Below, piece by piece: positions 25,601-33,903 of a DNA stretch of 64,000 bases; the stretch's first letter is position 1; the number at the start of each line of letters is the position of its first letter. The DNA lies in assembly GCF_014490555.1 (NCBI RefSeq), contig NZ_CP061032.1, positions 2,108,001-2,172,000 of the forward strand, read 5' to 3'. This stretch comes from Corynebacterium lujinxingii. GTDB taxonomy: Bacteria; Actinomycetota; Actinomycetes; Mycobacteriales; Mycobacteriaceae. Position numbers and translations under genes: made by a program. The notes under the pieces were generated by a model. It did no database searches and was not told where the DNA came from. It saw nothing but the letters and a program-made list of their open reading frames with translations.

Positions 25601-28600
25601 CTCGCCTGGCACAACCAGCGTCTTGCCGTCATCGGAGAGCGTGCTGCCTTGCGGCGCGATGATCCGGATCGTGCTCTTGTCCACCGTCGTGTCCAGGTAC
25701 TCCGGGGTGACCGTGATCGGCTGCCCGATGCGGGTGGCCTTGGCGTAGTCGGACGGGATCTCAACACGCACCGGCACCACGAACGGCTGGTAGGTGCTGG
25801 TCATCTCGGCCGGCTGGCCGCTGGCGTCCCTGAGGCCGACGGTCTGGATCTCCACTGCCGGGGCCTGGCCTGTGAAGCCCTTCTCCGGCTCGAACTTCAC
25901 GGTGCCCTTGACCGGGTCGATGGTGTAGGTGCCCACGTCCTCGACGGTGAGCACATTGTCGGTTGCACCCGCGAGCTGGAACTTCACCGGGCTGTTGGCT
26001 TGGCCATACCACTCGGTAGGCAGGTTCGGGAACATCTCGGCAGGGGTGCGGCCGGTGTCGTTCGCGCCCTTGTCGGTGCTGTTCTGGGCGGTGCCCTGCG
26101 GGCCGACGGTGGTGGCGGGGACCGTAATAGCCGCCGGGTAGGTGATGGTCACACCACCGGTGCCGGTCACCGTGCCGCCGTTGGTGGCCGCGGCGGTGTA
26201 GAGCACGCTCACCGGCGTGCCGACGAAGCCCGGCACCGGCGTGAAGGTGAATTCGCCCGTCGTTGGGTCGACGGTCCAGGTGCCTTGTCCCGGGATGTCC
26301 AGCGTCTTGCCGACGGGGTTGCCGGCAGCGTCGAGAAGCTGCACGCTCGTCGGGTTGATGGTGGTGCCGTAATCGGGCGTCGCCTTACCCGGCTTGCCGA
26401 GCGGCGCCGAGTTGGTAGCGGACGGCAGCGTGTACGTGCGGTCTTCGACGGTCGGGATGTACTGCGCAATGAGCGTCGAGTTGACCTTCGTGCCGTTGGC
26501 AGTGGTGTTGATGGCCTGAATCTTCACCCCGCCCGCCTGCTTCGAGGGCTGGCCGCCAAGGAACCCGTCGACCGGGGTAAACGAGACCACGCCCGTTGCG
26601 GGATCGATGGTGTAGGTGCCCTCGCCATCGACGGTGAGGGTGTCGACGAGGTTGGTGCCGTCCACGAGCTTGAACTGCACCGGCGCGTTGAACCAAGCCT
26701 CGGGCAGGCCCGGGAAGAGCTCCGCGGTGGTCTTGCCGGCGTCGCCCGGGGAGTTCAGGTCGGTGGATTTCTGGGTCTCGGTCGGGCCGCCGATGGTGGT
26801 GGCGGTACGGGTGACCAGCGGGTTGTAGGTAACCGTGACGGTGGACGGCTCGCGGGCCGCGATACCGTCGACACTCCTCGCGGTGTACTTCACCGGTGCC
26901 GGGTTGCCCAAAAAGCCCGCAACCGGGGTGAAGGAGAACTCACCGGTCGCAAGATCGACGGTCCAGGTGCCCTGGCCATCGACGGTGAGGGTGGTGCCGA
27001 CGCGGTTGCCGGCATCGTCGATAAGCGAAATGCTCTCGGTGTCGATCTTCGGCAGGCCGGCGATCGCGTAGTCCGGTGTGGCCTTGAGCGTGTCGCCGAC
27101 GTTGCCGTTGGCGAACGCGGGCTGGAGGTACACGTTGGAGCTGGTGACCACGGGTAGGTAGGAGCCGTCCGCGCCGCGCTGCTGGCCGTTCGCGGTGGTG
27201 AGGTTGGCGATGCGCACGCCGACCTCCGGTGCCGGACCGACGAAGAACGGGTCCGGGGTGAAGGTGACCTCGCCGGACGCGGCGTCGATGGTGTAGGTGC
27301 CAACGTTGTCGTACTTGAGCGCGGTGTTCGGCGCGATTGCGTTGCCGTCCTGGTCGACAAGCTGGTAGGTGAACGAGCTGTACCAGTTGGTGGGGTAACC
27401 CGGGAACATCTGCTGGGCGGTCAGTCCGCGGTCGCCCTCGGAAGTGGTCCTGTCGGTGGACTTCTGCGTCACGCCCTGGGTGCCGTACGTCGTCGCCGGG
27501 CGACCGTCCGGCACGAAGTAGTCGACGGTGAGCGTGGCCGAGTCCGCCTGGATGCCGACGGTGTTCTTCGCCGTGTACTGCACCGGGGTCGGGTCACCGA
27601 TAAAGCCGACCTGCGGGGTGAAGGTGACGGTGCCGTTGCTGTTGACCTGCCACGTGCCCTCGTTTTCCACGGTGAGGGTCTTGCCGGCGGTCGTGCCGTC
27701 CGGGTTCAGCAGCTCAACGGTGTCCGTGTTGATCGCCGGTGCGCCGTCAGCCTGCGCGTAGTTCGGGCGCAGCGTCACGGCGCGGCCGACCTGGTTCTGC
27801 CCTGCGACGTCCTCGAGCTGCACCGACGGCTTGGTCACCGTCGGGGTGTAAGTGGTGTTGACCTCGGAGTAGGACTGGTTGTTCGCGTTGATCGTGTGCG
27901 CGGGGCGGGTGACGCCGTAGGCCATGACGCGGCCGTTGCCCTCGTCCGTGTTCGTGGTCATGTTGGACACGATCACGCGGATCGGGGTGGCTTGCTTGGT
28001 GGTCGGGTCACCTGTTTTGAAGAAGTCGTTGTTCGGGGTGAACGTGACCTCGCCGGAGTCCGGGTTGATTGTGTACCGGCCCTCGGTGGTGTTCAGCTCG
28101 TTGGTGACGTAGCCGACGTAGTTGCCGTCGGCGTCGTTGGCGAAGTCCGCGTCCGCAATCGTCGCCTTGGCCGCGATCGGGTCGTTCCTGTCAACCTGGA
28201 ACGCGTAGGTGGGCTGGTAGTCCCAGACAATGCCTCCGGTGACACCTTGGAACCCTGTTCCGGCCTGCGCAGTCTGGGTGGTGCCGAGCGCACCCGTAGA
28301 TGTGAGCGGGGTCGTGGTCTTGCCCGGCAGACCGGTGGTGGCGTAGTCGTACTGCGGCGCTGGCTGGCCGCCGGGCTTCACCGGGTCGATCTGGATCGGC
28401 AGCGGCGGGGCGTAGCCGATGTAGCCCGGCGCGGGGTTCCAGGTCACCTGGAACGTGGAGCTTTGGGAGACGTAGGACCAGTCGCCAAGCTGAGTCGTAA
28501 TCTTGTTGGAATTGCTGAACGGATCTGGGCGCACAGCAGACGTAAACCCATTGCGGTAGATCGTCTGGTTCGCCGGGTCCCAAATGGTCAACGGGACCGG

Positions 28601-28900
28601 GCTCCCCCACTGGTCGTAGGTGCCGGTCCTGGCTATGCCGTCGGCGGCCACTGCGTCCAGGCTCAGGTACAACGTGCCGTAGCGGGTGACGTTCTGCTTA
28701 ACGGTGGTATTCCACGGCACCGACGCCGGGGTCTGATCGTCGTAGGTGACGGTGGTGCCCTGAACCGTGCGCGTCGCGGCATCGGCGGTTGGCACGAAGG
28801 TCGAATCGGGGGCGGCCACCTGCACGGTGGTCAGGCCGAGGATGGCGACGGTTGCGGCACCGATTGCGCGGTTTGCCACGCGGCGGGAACGAGTACTCAT
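22652..28900 (-). CDS. Giant CshA-type repeat surface protein
   Basis: 2082-residue secreted, cell-envelope-anchored protein, likely a fibrillar adhesin. A signal peptide (MSTRSRRVANRAIGAATVAI, cleavage near ADA) is followed by about 13 CshA-like beta repeats with the core FTFTPxxGFxGxPxPVxYTA. Two repeat types alternate, joined by linkers with a TQKSTD...MFP..P..W motif (residues about 480, 710, 940, 1170, 1390). Residues about 1470-1550 and 1670-1800 are Thr/Val/Pro-rich stalks. No LPXTG motif is present; two hydrophobic segments (about 1950-1967 and 2035-2056) around a charged linker probably anchor it, as in other corynebacterial surface proteins. AGGAG precedes the chosen ATG; a reading 23 codons longer has no signal-peptide-like start. 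The opposite strand is open for 1557 codons, an artefact of repeat composition. Confidence 0.85.
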   Translation of the reverse strand: MSTRSRRVANRAIGAATVAILGLTTVQVAAPDSTFVPTADAATRTVQGTTVTYDDQTPASVPWNTTVKQNVTRYGTLYLSLDAVAADGIARTGTYDQWGSPVPLTIWDPANQTIYRNGFTSAVRPDPFSNSNKITTQLGDWSYVSQSSTFQVTWNPAPGYIGYAPPLPIQIDPVKPGGQPAPQYDYATTGLPGKTTTPLTSTGALGTTQTAQAGTGFQGVTGGIVWDYQPTYAFQVDRNDPIAAKATIADADFANDADGNYVGYVTNELNTTEGRYTINPDSGEVTFTPNNDFFKTGDPTTKQATPIRVIVSNMTTNTDEGNGRVMAYGVTRPAHTINANNQSYSEVNTTYTPTVTKPSVQLEDVAGQNQVGRAVTLRPNYAQADGAPAINTDTVELLNPDGTTAGKTLTVENEGTWQVNSNGTVTFTPQVGFIGDPTPVQYTAKNTVGIQADSATLTVDYFVPDGRPATTYGTQGVTQKSTDRTTSEGDRGLTAQQMFPGYPTNWYSSFTYQLVDQDGNAIAPNTALKYDNVGTYTIDAASGEVTFTPDPFFVGPAPEVGVRIANLTTANGQQRGADGSYLPVVTSSNVYLQPAFANGNVGDTLKATPDYAIAGLPKIDTESISLIDDAGNRVGTTLTVDGQGTWTVDLATGEFSFTPVAGFLGNPAPVKYTARSVDGIAAREPSTVTVTYNPLVTRTATTIGGPTETQKSTDLNSPGDAGKTTAELFPGLPEAWFNAPVQFKLVDGTNLVDTLTVDGEGTYTIDPATGVVSFTPVDGFLGGQPSKQAGGVKIQAINTTANGTKVNSTLIAQYIPTVEDRTYTLPSATNSAPLGKPGKATPDYGTTINPTSVQLLDAAGNPVGKTLDIPGQGTWTVDPTTGEFTFTPVPGFVGTPVSVLYTAAATNGGTVTGTGGVTITYPAAITVPATTVGPQGTAQNSTDKGANDTGRTPAEMFPNLPTEWYGQANSPVKFQLAGATDNVLTVEDVGTYTIDPVKGTVKFEPEKGFTGQAPAVEIQTVGLRDASGQPAEMTSTYQPFVVPVRVEIPSDYAKATRIGQPITVTPEYLDTTVDKSTIRIIAPQGSTLSDDGKTLVVPGEGTWTVDKQGNFTFTPQGPDGEGGAFVGSPTPIDYTATNFDGIPAQVPGQISAFYPTPDPISAVTTNLQGVTQHSDDKNRQDQGLTAKELFPNIAQATWWDQAVFGLFAPDGTPAENNTLTVAGEGTYTINPTTGQVTFTPDPAFVGTAQSVGIGIVNAQGTPTAKYTAVVEPVDVHLYDASVLGNIGSPLKVTPRYLDTVDKSTVEFVGADGKPAGKELKVDGQGTWTVDNNGTFTFTPVDGFYGTPTPVNYTAKNTNGVQSTDTGTVAGDYRSPRTSPSVTTGDVNQTQTSKTGAEMFPSFPSAWTVTYSLAGATDNKIETDEGTFQIDPATGVVKFTPAKDFSGTPDPVTVQATTATGATETTTYQVSVTGKVTETATATSTATTTATSNVLSTVTEQATPQTVTSNVPTTVEVPTTIDGTPTTVTQTQVVTEAPTTIDGVPTTVTSTVVVADLALPSAERVVRTPGPVGVKPDYSEDVDPATVRLISSTGEETTTLVVPGQGTWTVNDGVFTFTPEPGFTGDPDPVKYTARSTDGVQAHAPATVKVGYNLPATATTTERATDTVTATNPVETTTITPDAVTVTQDPVTVTPEAVVTTITQVQEPQPVTVTPNPVTITHDPITTEVTIPGEPSAVTTTLTINPEPSTVTPDPVTTTIPGGTEIVPVTVTPAPVTVTQPAVTVTPNPVTITNETTVTQTADSGTKVEFTAGRARIDTIENTTVKVVVQDGFVDKQSLVFRPVEGASLSDDHRTLTIDTQGTWHIEDDGTVTFVPVPGFTGEVTEVEIDYTRTDGNEVEGPYRISGNYRPAQPGATETVTETEPAPATTTAAQQGSSGNETVKRCVANAVRSPILWLIPIGLLAQFGGELIQPYVGQYQAQINQINADLQRRWSEHTRDWGVGGRGGRRNDQFEELRRQADAINAQFQQVANRPEVQQLGQVAGGIIGVVALSAVLYDWCSAEPGKALTSIDTEGGSSASEQ

Positions 28901-29007
28901 AGGAACTCCTAGGTCAGAAGGGCAACCTACTCGATTAAGTAAGCTGCAAGAAGTTTGTTCCTCACCCACCTTAGCGTTACCGCTTTTTCCTGGCAGTTAG
29001 TTACCAG

Positions 29008-30345
29008 TTAACCCAAGGTTCGCCCCAGCGCCCGCAGCTGCCACCCTGCCGCCTGCCAGGTTTGGGGGTCGAGGACGTTGCGGCCGTCGATGAGCAGTTG
29101 CTTATCGACGAGCCCAGCTGCCCACACCGGATCCATCTGCTTAAACTCCTGCCATTCGGTGGCGAGGATGACAAGTTCCGCACCGTTCAGGGCGTCTTCG
29201 AGGCTGGTGGCGTAGTCGAGGGTGGGAAACACCTTGCGGGCGTTGTCCATGCCCTGCGGGTCGTACACGCGAACACTTGCACCGGCCAGGGAGAGTTGCC
29301 CCGCTACTGCGAGTGCCGGCGAGTCGCGCACGTCGTCAGAGTTCGGTTTGAACGCCGCACCGAGCACGGTGATGTTGCGGCCGATGAGGCTGCCGAGTTC
29401 CTCGCGGGCTAAGTCGATCACGCGCTGGCGGCGGCGCATGTTGATCGCGTCCACCTCGCGCAAAAACGTCAGCGCCTGGTCGGCGCCGACTTCGCCGGCG
29501 CGCGCCATAAACGCACGGATGTCCTTCGGCAGGCACCCGCCGCCGAAACCTAAGCCGGCGCCGAGGAATTTGCGGCCGATGCGGTCGTCGTAACCGATCG
29601 CGTCCGCCAATTGCGTCACGTCCGCGCCGACGTTTTCGCACACCTCGGAAACGGCGTTGATAAACGAGATCTTCGTGGCCAAAAACGCATTCGCCGAGAC
29701 CTTTACCAACTCCGCGGTCTGCAAGTCGGTGACGATAAATGGCGTGTCGTTTTCCAGCGGGGTGGCGTAGACCTCGCGGGCGACTTCTTCGGCTCGGCTT
29801 TCTTCGTGCGTGGCGCTTGCGCCTCGCACGCCGAGGACGATGCGGTCCGGCTCAATAGTGTCTTTCACCGCGTAGCCTTCGCGGAGGAACTCCGGGTTCC
29901 ACGCGATCTCGACGCTGGCGCCGTCCTGCACGAGCTTGTCCGCGCGCTCCTGCAGCGCCGCTGCCGTGCCGACCGGGACGGTGGATTTACCCAGAATGAC
30001 GTGGTGGCCTTGCAGTTTGGGCACCAGGTCGTCGATAACCGCCTCAACATAGCGGGTGTCCGCGGCGTAGGAACCGCGCTGCTGCGGGGTGCCCACACCA
30101 ATGAAGTGCACGTTGGCAAACGCAGCGACCTCGTCATAGTCGGTGGTGAAGTCCAGGCGGCCGGCGTCGATGTTGCGCTCGAGCACCTCGGGCAAGCCCG
30201 GCTCATAAAACGGCACCTTGGAGTTTTTCAGCGCCTCGATTTTGTTTTCATCCACGTCAACGCCCAGCACCTCGTGGCCCAACTCCGCCATGCACGCAGC
30301 ATGCGTCGCCCCGAGGTAACCAGTGCCAATCACAGTCATCCGCAT
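29008..30345 (-). CDS. ugd: UDP-glucose 6-dehydrogenase
   Basis: 445-residue NAD-dependent enzyme oxidising UDP-glucose to UDP-glucuronate. The NAD-binding start is MTVIGTGYLGATHAACMAE, with VDVDENKIEALKNSKVPFYE after it. The catalytic cysteine lies in LGFGGGCLPKDIRAF (about residue 268), and the C-terminal domain contains LGAAFKPNSDDVRDSPAL. The annotated start could be shifted two codons (MRM); no clear Shine-Dalgarno is visible, so a leaderless mRNA is possible. Gene order ugd-dcd-tRNA is typical of corynebacteria, here split by the fic insertion. Confidence 0.93.
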   Translation of the reverse strand: MRMTVIGTGYLGATHAACMAELGHEVLGVDVDENKIEALKNSKVPFYEPGLPEVLERNIDAGRLDFTTDYDEVAAFANVHFIGVGTPQQRGSYAADTRYVEAVIDDLVPKLQGHHVILGKSTVPVGTAAALQERADKLVQDGASVEIAWNPEFLREGYAVKDTIEPDRIVLGVRGASATHEESRAEEVAREVYATPLENDTPFIVTDLQTAELVKVSANAFLATKISFINAVSEVCENVGADVTQLADAIGYDDRIGRKFLGAGLGFGGGCLPKDIRAFMARAGEVGADQALTFLREVDAINMRRRQRVIDLAREELGSLIGRNITVLGAAFKPNSDDVRDSPALAVAGQLSLAGASVRVYDPQGMDNARKVFPTLDYATSLEDALNGAELVILATEWQEFKQMDPVWAAGLVDKQLLIDGRNVLDPQTWQAAGWQLRALGRTLG

Positions 30346-30535
30346 AAGTGGCCATTATGCCGGGACGGTGCGAGCGCTGCAGGGTGAGCGCGAAACGCTT
30401 ACTTGCAGTACTGGAAGTTTGGATGCGTCGCACGATCCCTATTTTTCAAGCTCGACGTTTTCTGCAAAATAATCAAGTGGAGATCCGGCTAGAATTTCAG
30501 AATTGAACATTCTGACCCGCAAAGGAAGTCCAATA

Positions 30536-31747
30536 GTGGGCAACTACAAGAACCTAAAGACGGTGTTTCACAAATCCCGAGACGGCAGGCAGGCTGCCGA
30601 AGCTGAATACGCCGCCAGGTTTACGTCGCCAGCTGCACTGCATTGGAACTTCACAGTGGGCAACCACGATCTCTTCGTGGTACTCACTGCGGAGATTCAG
30701 TCACTCCTGGAGGACGTCTGGCGCGCAGAGCTCCGGATTTCCCACAAGTGGTCCACGCTTCCAGGCGTGGCCGGTAGCCACTACCTGACAGGCCTTCTCA
30801 TCGAGGAAATTAAAGCCACGAACCAAATCGAGGGCGTGCATTCGACCCGTAAAGAAATTGCAGAAGCGCTGACCCGTCCTTCAACTGGACCACACAAGCG
30901 GTTCCGCGAAATGGTTGCGTTTTACGAATCGCTACTCAACCCTCATGCGCGACCAGAGTTTCCAACGACCCCCACATCCCTGCGTGCCGAATACGACAGG
31001 TTGCTCGCAGACGAAATCGTTGAGGAAGATCGTCCCGATGGACAGCTGTTCCGATCAGGGCCCGTAGAAATTCACGACGGCATGAAGGGGGTCCATAAAG
31101 CCCCCCTTGGCGAAGACGACATTGAAGACCGCATCCAAACGTTCTTACAGACCCAAAGAGATGAAACCCATGTCCTCATCAACGCGCTGATAGGTCACTT
31201 CATGTTCGAGTACACCCACCCGTTTTACGACGGCAACGGTCGTATGGGACGTTTCTTACTCGCATTCAAAGCTCTCGAGGTTCTTTCTCCACCAACCTCG
31301 ATGTCTCTCTCCCACCAGTTCTCACTCCAGAGAAAGAAGTATTACGACGCTTTCTTGGATACAGAGAACGCGATGAACTACGGAGAGGCGACGATCTTCC
31401 TCAAAGCCATGCTTGAGATGCTGATCGATGCCCAGCGCGACTTGGAGGAATCACTGGATCAAAAACATTTCCAGTTACATAGTCTGCAAGAAATCCTATC
31501 TTCAATAGACCGCGACGAGTACGAACGCGACTTGCTCTACTTGGCTGCGCAAGCATATCTATTCAGCCCGGATCTACCCTTCCCCCTCAAAGAGGCAGTT
31601 TCAGCAATAGGGCGGTCTTGGAACACGATCCGGCCCGTAGCTGAAAAGCTGGAAGCGGAGGGACTTATCCAATCAGCTTCGAAGCGCCCGCTCACACTCG
31701 AGCTCACCGCCCGAGGCCGTGAATACCTACGTTTATCAGAAAGCTGA
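30536..31747 (+). CDS. Fic family protein with N-terminal self-inhibitory helix
   Basis: 403-residue Fic-domain enzyme, expected to AMPylate (or de-AMPylate) a protein hydroxyl. The full catalytic motif HPFYDGNGRMGR is near residue 227. TNQIEG (about residue 95) fits the inhibitory S/T-xxx-E-G/N motif before the Fic fold, so this is a self-restrained class II Fic and needs no separate antitoxin. The C-terminal 100 residues look like a winged helix (AVSAIGRSWNTIRPVAEKLE). I chose the GTG at 30536, with AAAGGAAG upstream; a TTG 33 bases earlier is possible. The gene is visibly AT-richer than its neighbours, suggesting transfer. Ends six bases from the convergent dcd. Confidence 0.88.
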   Translation: MGNYKNLKTVFHKSRDGRQAAEAEYAARFTSPAALHWNFTVGNHDLFVVLTAEIQSLLEDVWRAELRISHKWSTLPGVAGSHYLTGLLIEEIKATNQIEGVHSTRKEIAEALTRPSTGPHKRFREMVAFYESLLNPHARPEFPTTPTSLRAEYDRLLADEIVEEDRPDGQLFRSGPVEIHDGMKGVHKAPLGEDDIEDRIQTFLQTQRDETHVLINALIGHFMFEYTHPFYDGNGRMGRFLLAFKALEVLSPPTSMSLSHQFSLQRKKYYDAFLDTENAMNYGEATIFLKAMLEMLIDAQRDLEESLDQKHFQLHSLQEILSSIDRDEYERDLLYLAAQAYLFSPDLPFPLKEAVSAIGRSWNTIRPVAEKLEAEGLIQSASKRPLTLELTARGREYLRLSES

Positions 31748-31753
31748 GCTGAG

Positions 31754-32317
31754 CTACTGAAAGTTCAGGTACGCCTTCGACGGCGTCGGGCCGCGCTGCC
31801 CCTGGTACTTCGAGCCGAGCGCGCCCGAGCCATAGGGGGTGTCCGCCGGCGAGGTCATATTGAACAGCGCGAGCTGGCCGACCTTCATTCCGGGCCACAG
31901 CGTGATCGGCAGGTTTGCCACGTTGGACAGTTCCAGCGTGATGTGCCCGGAGAAGCCCGGGTCGATAAAGCCTGCGGTGGAGTGGGTCAACAGCCCGAGT
32001 CGACCGAGCGAGGACTTGCCCTCAAGGCGGCCGGCAAGATCGGCGGGCAGGGTGAAGCACTCCAGTGTGGAGGCGAGGACGAACTCGCCGGGGTGCAGGA
32101 CGAAGCCGTCGTCGTCCTCCACCTCGACGAGACTGGTCAGATCCGGCATTTCCAGCTTCGGGTCGATGTGCGTGTACTTCGAGTTGTTGAAAACGCGGAA
32201 GAACTTATCCAGGCGCACGTCGACCGAGCTCGGCTGCACCATGGCGGGGTCGAACGGGTCGATCCTGAGGTGGCCGGAGTCGATGGATTCGCGAATGTCG
32301 TGATCTGAAAGCAGCAC
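31754..32317 (-). CDS. dcd: dCTP deaminase
   Basis: 187-residue nucleotide enzyme converting dCTP toward dUTP/dUMP for thymidylate synthesis. It shows the conserved QPSSVDVRLDKFFRVF, the active-site block EGKSSLGRLGLLTHSTAG with FIDPGFSGHITLELSN, and the C-terminal YGSGALGSKYQGQRGPTPS. The catalytic glutamate and arginine of the family are intact. As in other corynebacteria it lies beside tRNA-Gly. Actinobacterial Dcd is often bifunctional (deaminase plus dUTPase); sequence alone does not decide. Confidence 0.94.
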   Translation of the reverse strand: MLLSDHDIRESIDSGHLRIDPFDPAMVQPSSVDVRLDKFFRVFNNSKYTHIDPKLEMPDLTSLVEVEDDDGFVLHPGEFVLASTLECFTLPADLAGRLEGKSSLGRLGLLTHSTAGFIDPGFSGHITLELSNVANLPITLWPGMKVGQLALFNMTSPADTPYGSGALGSKYQGQRGPTPSKAYLNFQ

Positions 32318-32379
32318 GCCTTGAGAGTGTACTTCCCGTTTTTGGGCCTCGACTAGGCGGTGCTAAAGTCATAAAAGCT

Positions 32380-32453
32380 GCCGGCGTAGTTTAGTGGTAG
32401 AACATCAGCTTCCCAAGCTGAGAGTGCGAGTTCGATTCTCGTCGCCGGCTCCA
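32380..32453 (+). tRNA. tRNA-Gly(CCC)
   Basis: Cloverleaf folds cleanly: acceptor GCCGGCG/CGCCGGC, anticodon stem TCAGC/GCTGA with loop TTCCCAA (anticodon CCC), T-loop GTTCGATTC, discriminator T and encoded CCA (32451-32453). It decodes GGG. A transferred-looking RhuM gene begins 22 bases downstream, making the 3' end a possible integration site, although no second attachment copy was found. Confidence 0.95.
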
Positions 32454-32475
32454 AGACATCGGGGGATGGAGAATA

Positions 32476-33549
32476 ATGGGTGAGCAACCACTTAACTTAA
32501 AATCTTCAAAACTTGGCGAGTTTGTTGTTTACAAAACCCAAGACGGCTTAACGGAAGTACATCTGCGAGTCGTCGACGGCTCGGCTTGGATGACTCAAGC
32601 GGAAATTGCCGTGCTCTTCGATGTAACCACGGCTACTGTAAGCACTCACCTGAAGAACATTTACGCCGAAGGCGAGTTGAGCAGGGACCGAACTATTAAA
32701 GAAATTCAAACAGTTCGTTCTGAAGGGGACCGTGACGTTCACCGGACACTACTTCACTACAACCTTGACGCGATTATCGCCGTCGGCTACCGGGTAAAGG
32801 GGCCGCGAGGCAACCAATTCCGGCGATGGGCAAGCGAAGTACTCCAGGAATACCTGGTAAAGGGCTTCGCACTCAACGACGAAAAGCTCAAAGATCCCCG
32901 CGGCACGGACTATTTCGATGAACTTTTGGAGCGGATCCGCGACATCCGATCTTCAGAAGCACGTTTGTACCTCAAGCTGCGAGACATCGTCGCACTCGCA
33001 GCCGATTACGACAAAGATAGCCCACGAACGCGTGGAATTTACAGCGCCATCCAGGACAAACTGCACTACGCGATTACGGGCCAAACGTCTTCAGAAATCA
33101 TCGCGACACGATGTGACCCGGCGGCCGACAATCTCGGTCTTTCCACTTTCAAAGGAGAAGTTGTCCGAAAAGGGGATGTGACAACGGCGAAAAACTACCT
33201 CACCCACCCGGAGCTCACTACGCTCAACCTCTTGGTCTCCCAGTTCTTGGACTACGCGGAGTTACAAGCGCAAATGCGCAGCCCGATTCACATGGCGGAG
33301 TGGCTGGAGAAGACCGATGCGTTCATCGAGTTCAACGGCTTCCAGCCGCTTGAAGACCGAGGGAGGGTCACCCGCGAGGAGGCTAACCGCTTAGCCAAAG
33401 AACGCTACGACCTTTACAACTCCGGCCGGCAGGCAGCTGAGCTAGCTGAAGCCGACGCGGAGTTGGTCGCAACTATGAAGATGATCGACCAGCGAATACT
33501 CGCTGACCGAGCGCGCTTACGTCCTCGTGTGGCGGACAACAAAAAGTGA
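32476..33549 (+). CDS. RhuM family protein
   Basis: 357-residue RhuM-family protein (named after a Salmonella pathogenicity-island gene). An N-terminal winged-helix-like segment, WMTQAEIAVLFDVTTATVST, is followed by the family hallmark DRDVHRTLLHYNLDAIIAVGYRV and RGNQFRRWASEVLQEYLVKG. The C-terminal half resembles Fic/Doc-linked regions (SEARLYLKLRDIVALAADYD). Function is unproven; relatives are found near restriction, toxin and defence genes. It starts 22 bases after tRNA-Gly, is AT-richer than its neighbours and was probably acquired. Its end is 18 bases from the convergent unknown gene. Confidence 0.85.
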   Translation: MGEQPLNLKSSKLGEFVVYKTQDGLTEVHLRVVDGSAWMTQAEIAVLFDVTTATVSTHLKNIYAEGELSRDRTIKEIQTVRSEGDRDVHRTLLHYNLDAIIAVGYRVKGPRGNQFRRWASEVLQEYLVKGFALNDEKLKDPRGTDYFDELLERIRDIRSSEARLYLKLRDIVALAADYDKDSPRTRGIYSAIQDKLHYAITGQTSSEIIATRCDPAADNLGLSTFKGEVVRKGDVTTAKNYLTHPELTTLNLLVSQFLDYAELQAQMRSPIHMAEWLEKTDAFIEFNGFQPLEDRGRVTREEANRLAKERYDLYNSGRQAAELAEADAELVATMKMIDQRILADRARLRPRVADNKK

Positions 33550-33567
33550 CAAACCAATTCCCAATTT

Positions 33568-33903
33568 TTACGCCGCTGTCGTGCAGGGCGCCAGCGGCTT
33601 TCGCGACAGCAGGATTGCGCGGTACGCCGTTCCGCCATCGCGCTTAAACCGCAGGATGTTCCAGTCAGGGTTGAACTGCTGCGCCTGGGCGAGAAGTTCG
33701 GGGTTGTGGTTGTAGGCGGTGCGGGTTTCGTCGCCAAGCGGTGAGCGGAAGCTGAAGGTCAGTTTGGTGCCGTCTTGCTCGAGGATCTCGATCGGGAACC
33801 AGCCGTACTTCTGGTTCATGGCGCGCAGCACCGGGATGTAGTGGTCGTTGTGGCCTGCGGTGCGGCGGTCGCATTCGTGGTACGTGCAGGTGCGGGTGGA
33901 CAT
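33568..33903 (-). CDS. Small protein of unknown function, probably in the McbR (sulfur) regulon
   Basis: 111 residues, not recognised. The N-terminus TCTYHECDRRTAGHNDHYIP clusters two cysteines and three histidines and could bind a metal. The rest, including YGWFPIEILEQDGTKLTFSF and NPDWNILRFKRDGGTAYRAI, looks like a compact beta-rich domain. GAGGAG lies five bases before the ATG. The only promoter-like element upstream is a perfect McbR box 150 bases away, nearly identical to the one controlling fpr2, so a role in sulfur or methionine metabolism is the best guess. The guess comes from the operator, not the protein. Confidence 0.65.
   Translation of the reverse strand: MSTRTCTYHECDRRTAGHNDHYIPVLRAMNQKYGWFPIEILEQDGTKLTFSFRSPLGDETRTAYNHNPELLAQAQQFNPDWNILRFKRDGGTAYRAILLSRKPLAPCTTAA

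Noticed and set aside
22484..27157. 1557-codon open frame on the plus strand opposite the surface-protein gene
   Set aside because: It is the mirror of a Thr/Val/Pro-rich repetitive gene at high GC; the translation is low-complexity and rich in Arg, Gly, His and Val with no domain, whereas the minus strand has a signal peptide, repeats and an anchor.
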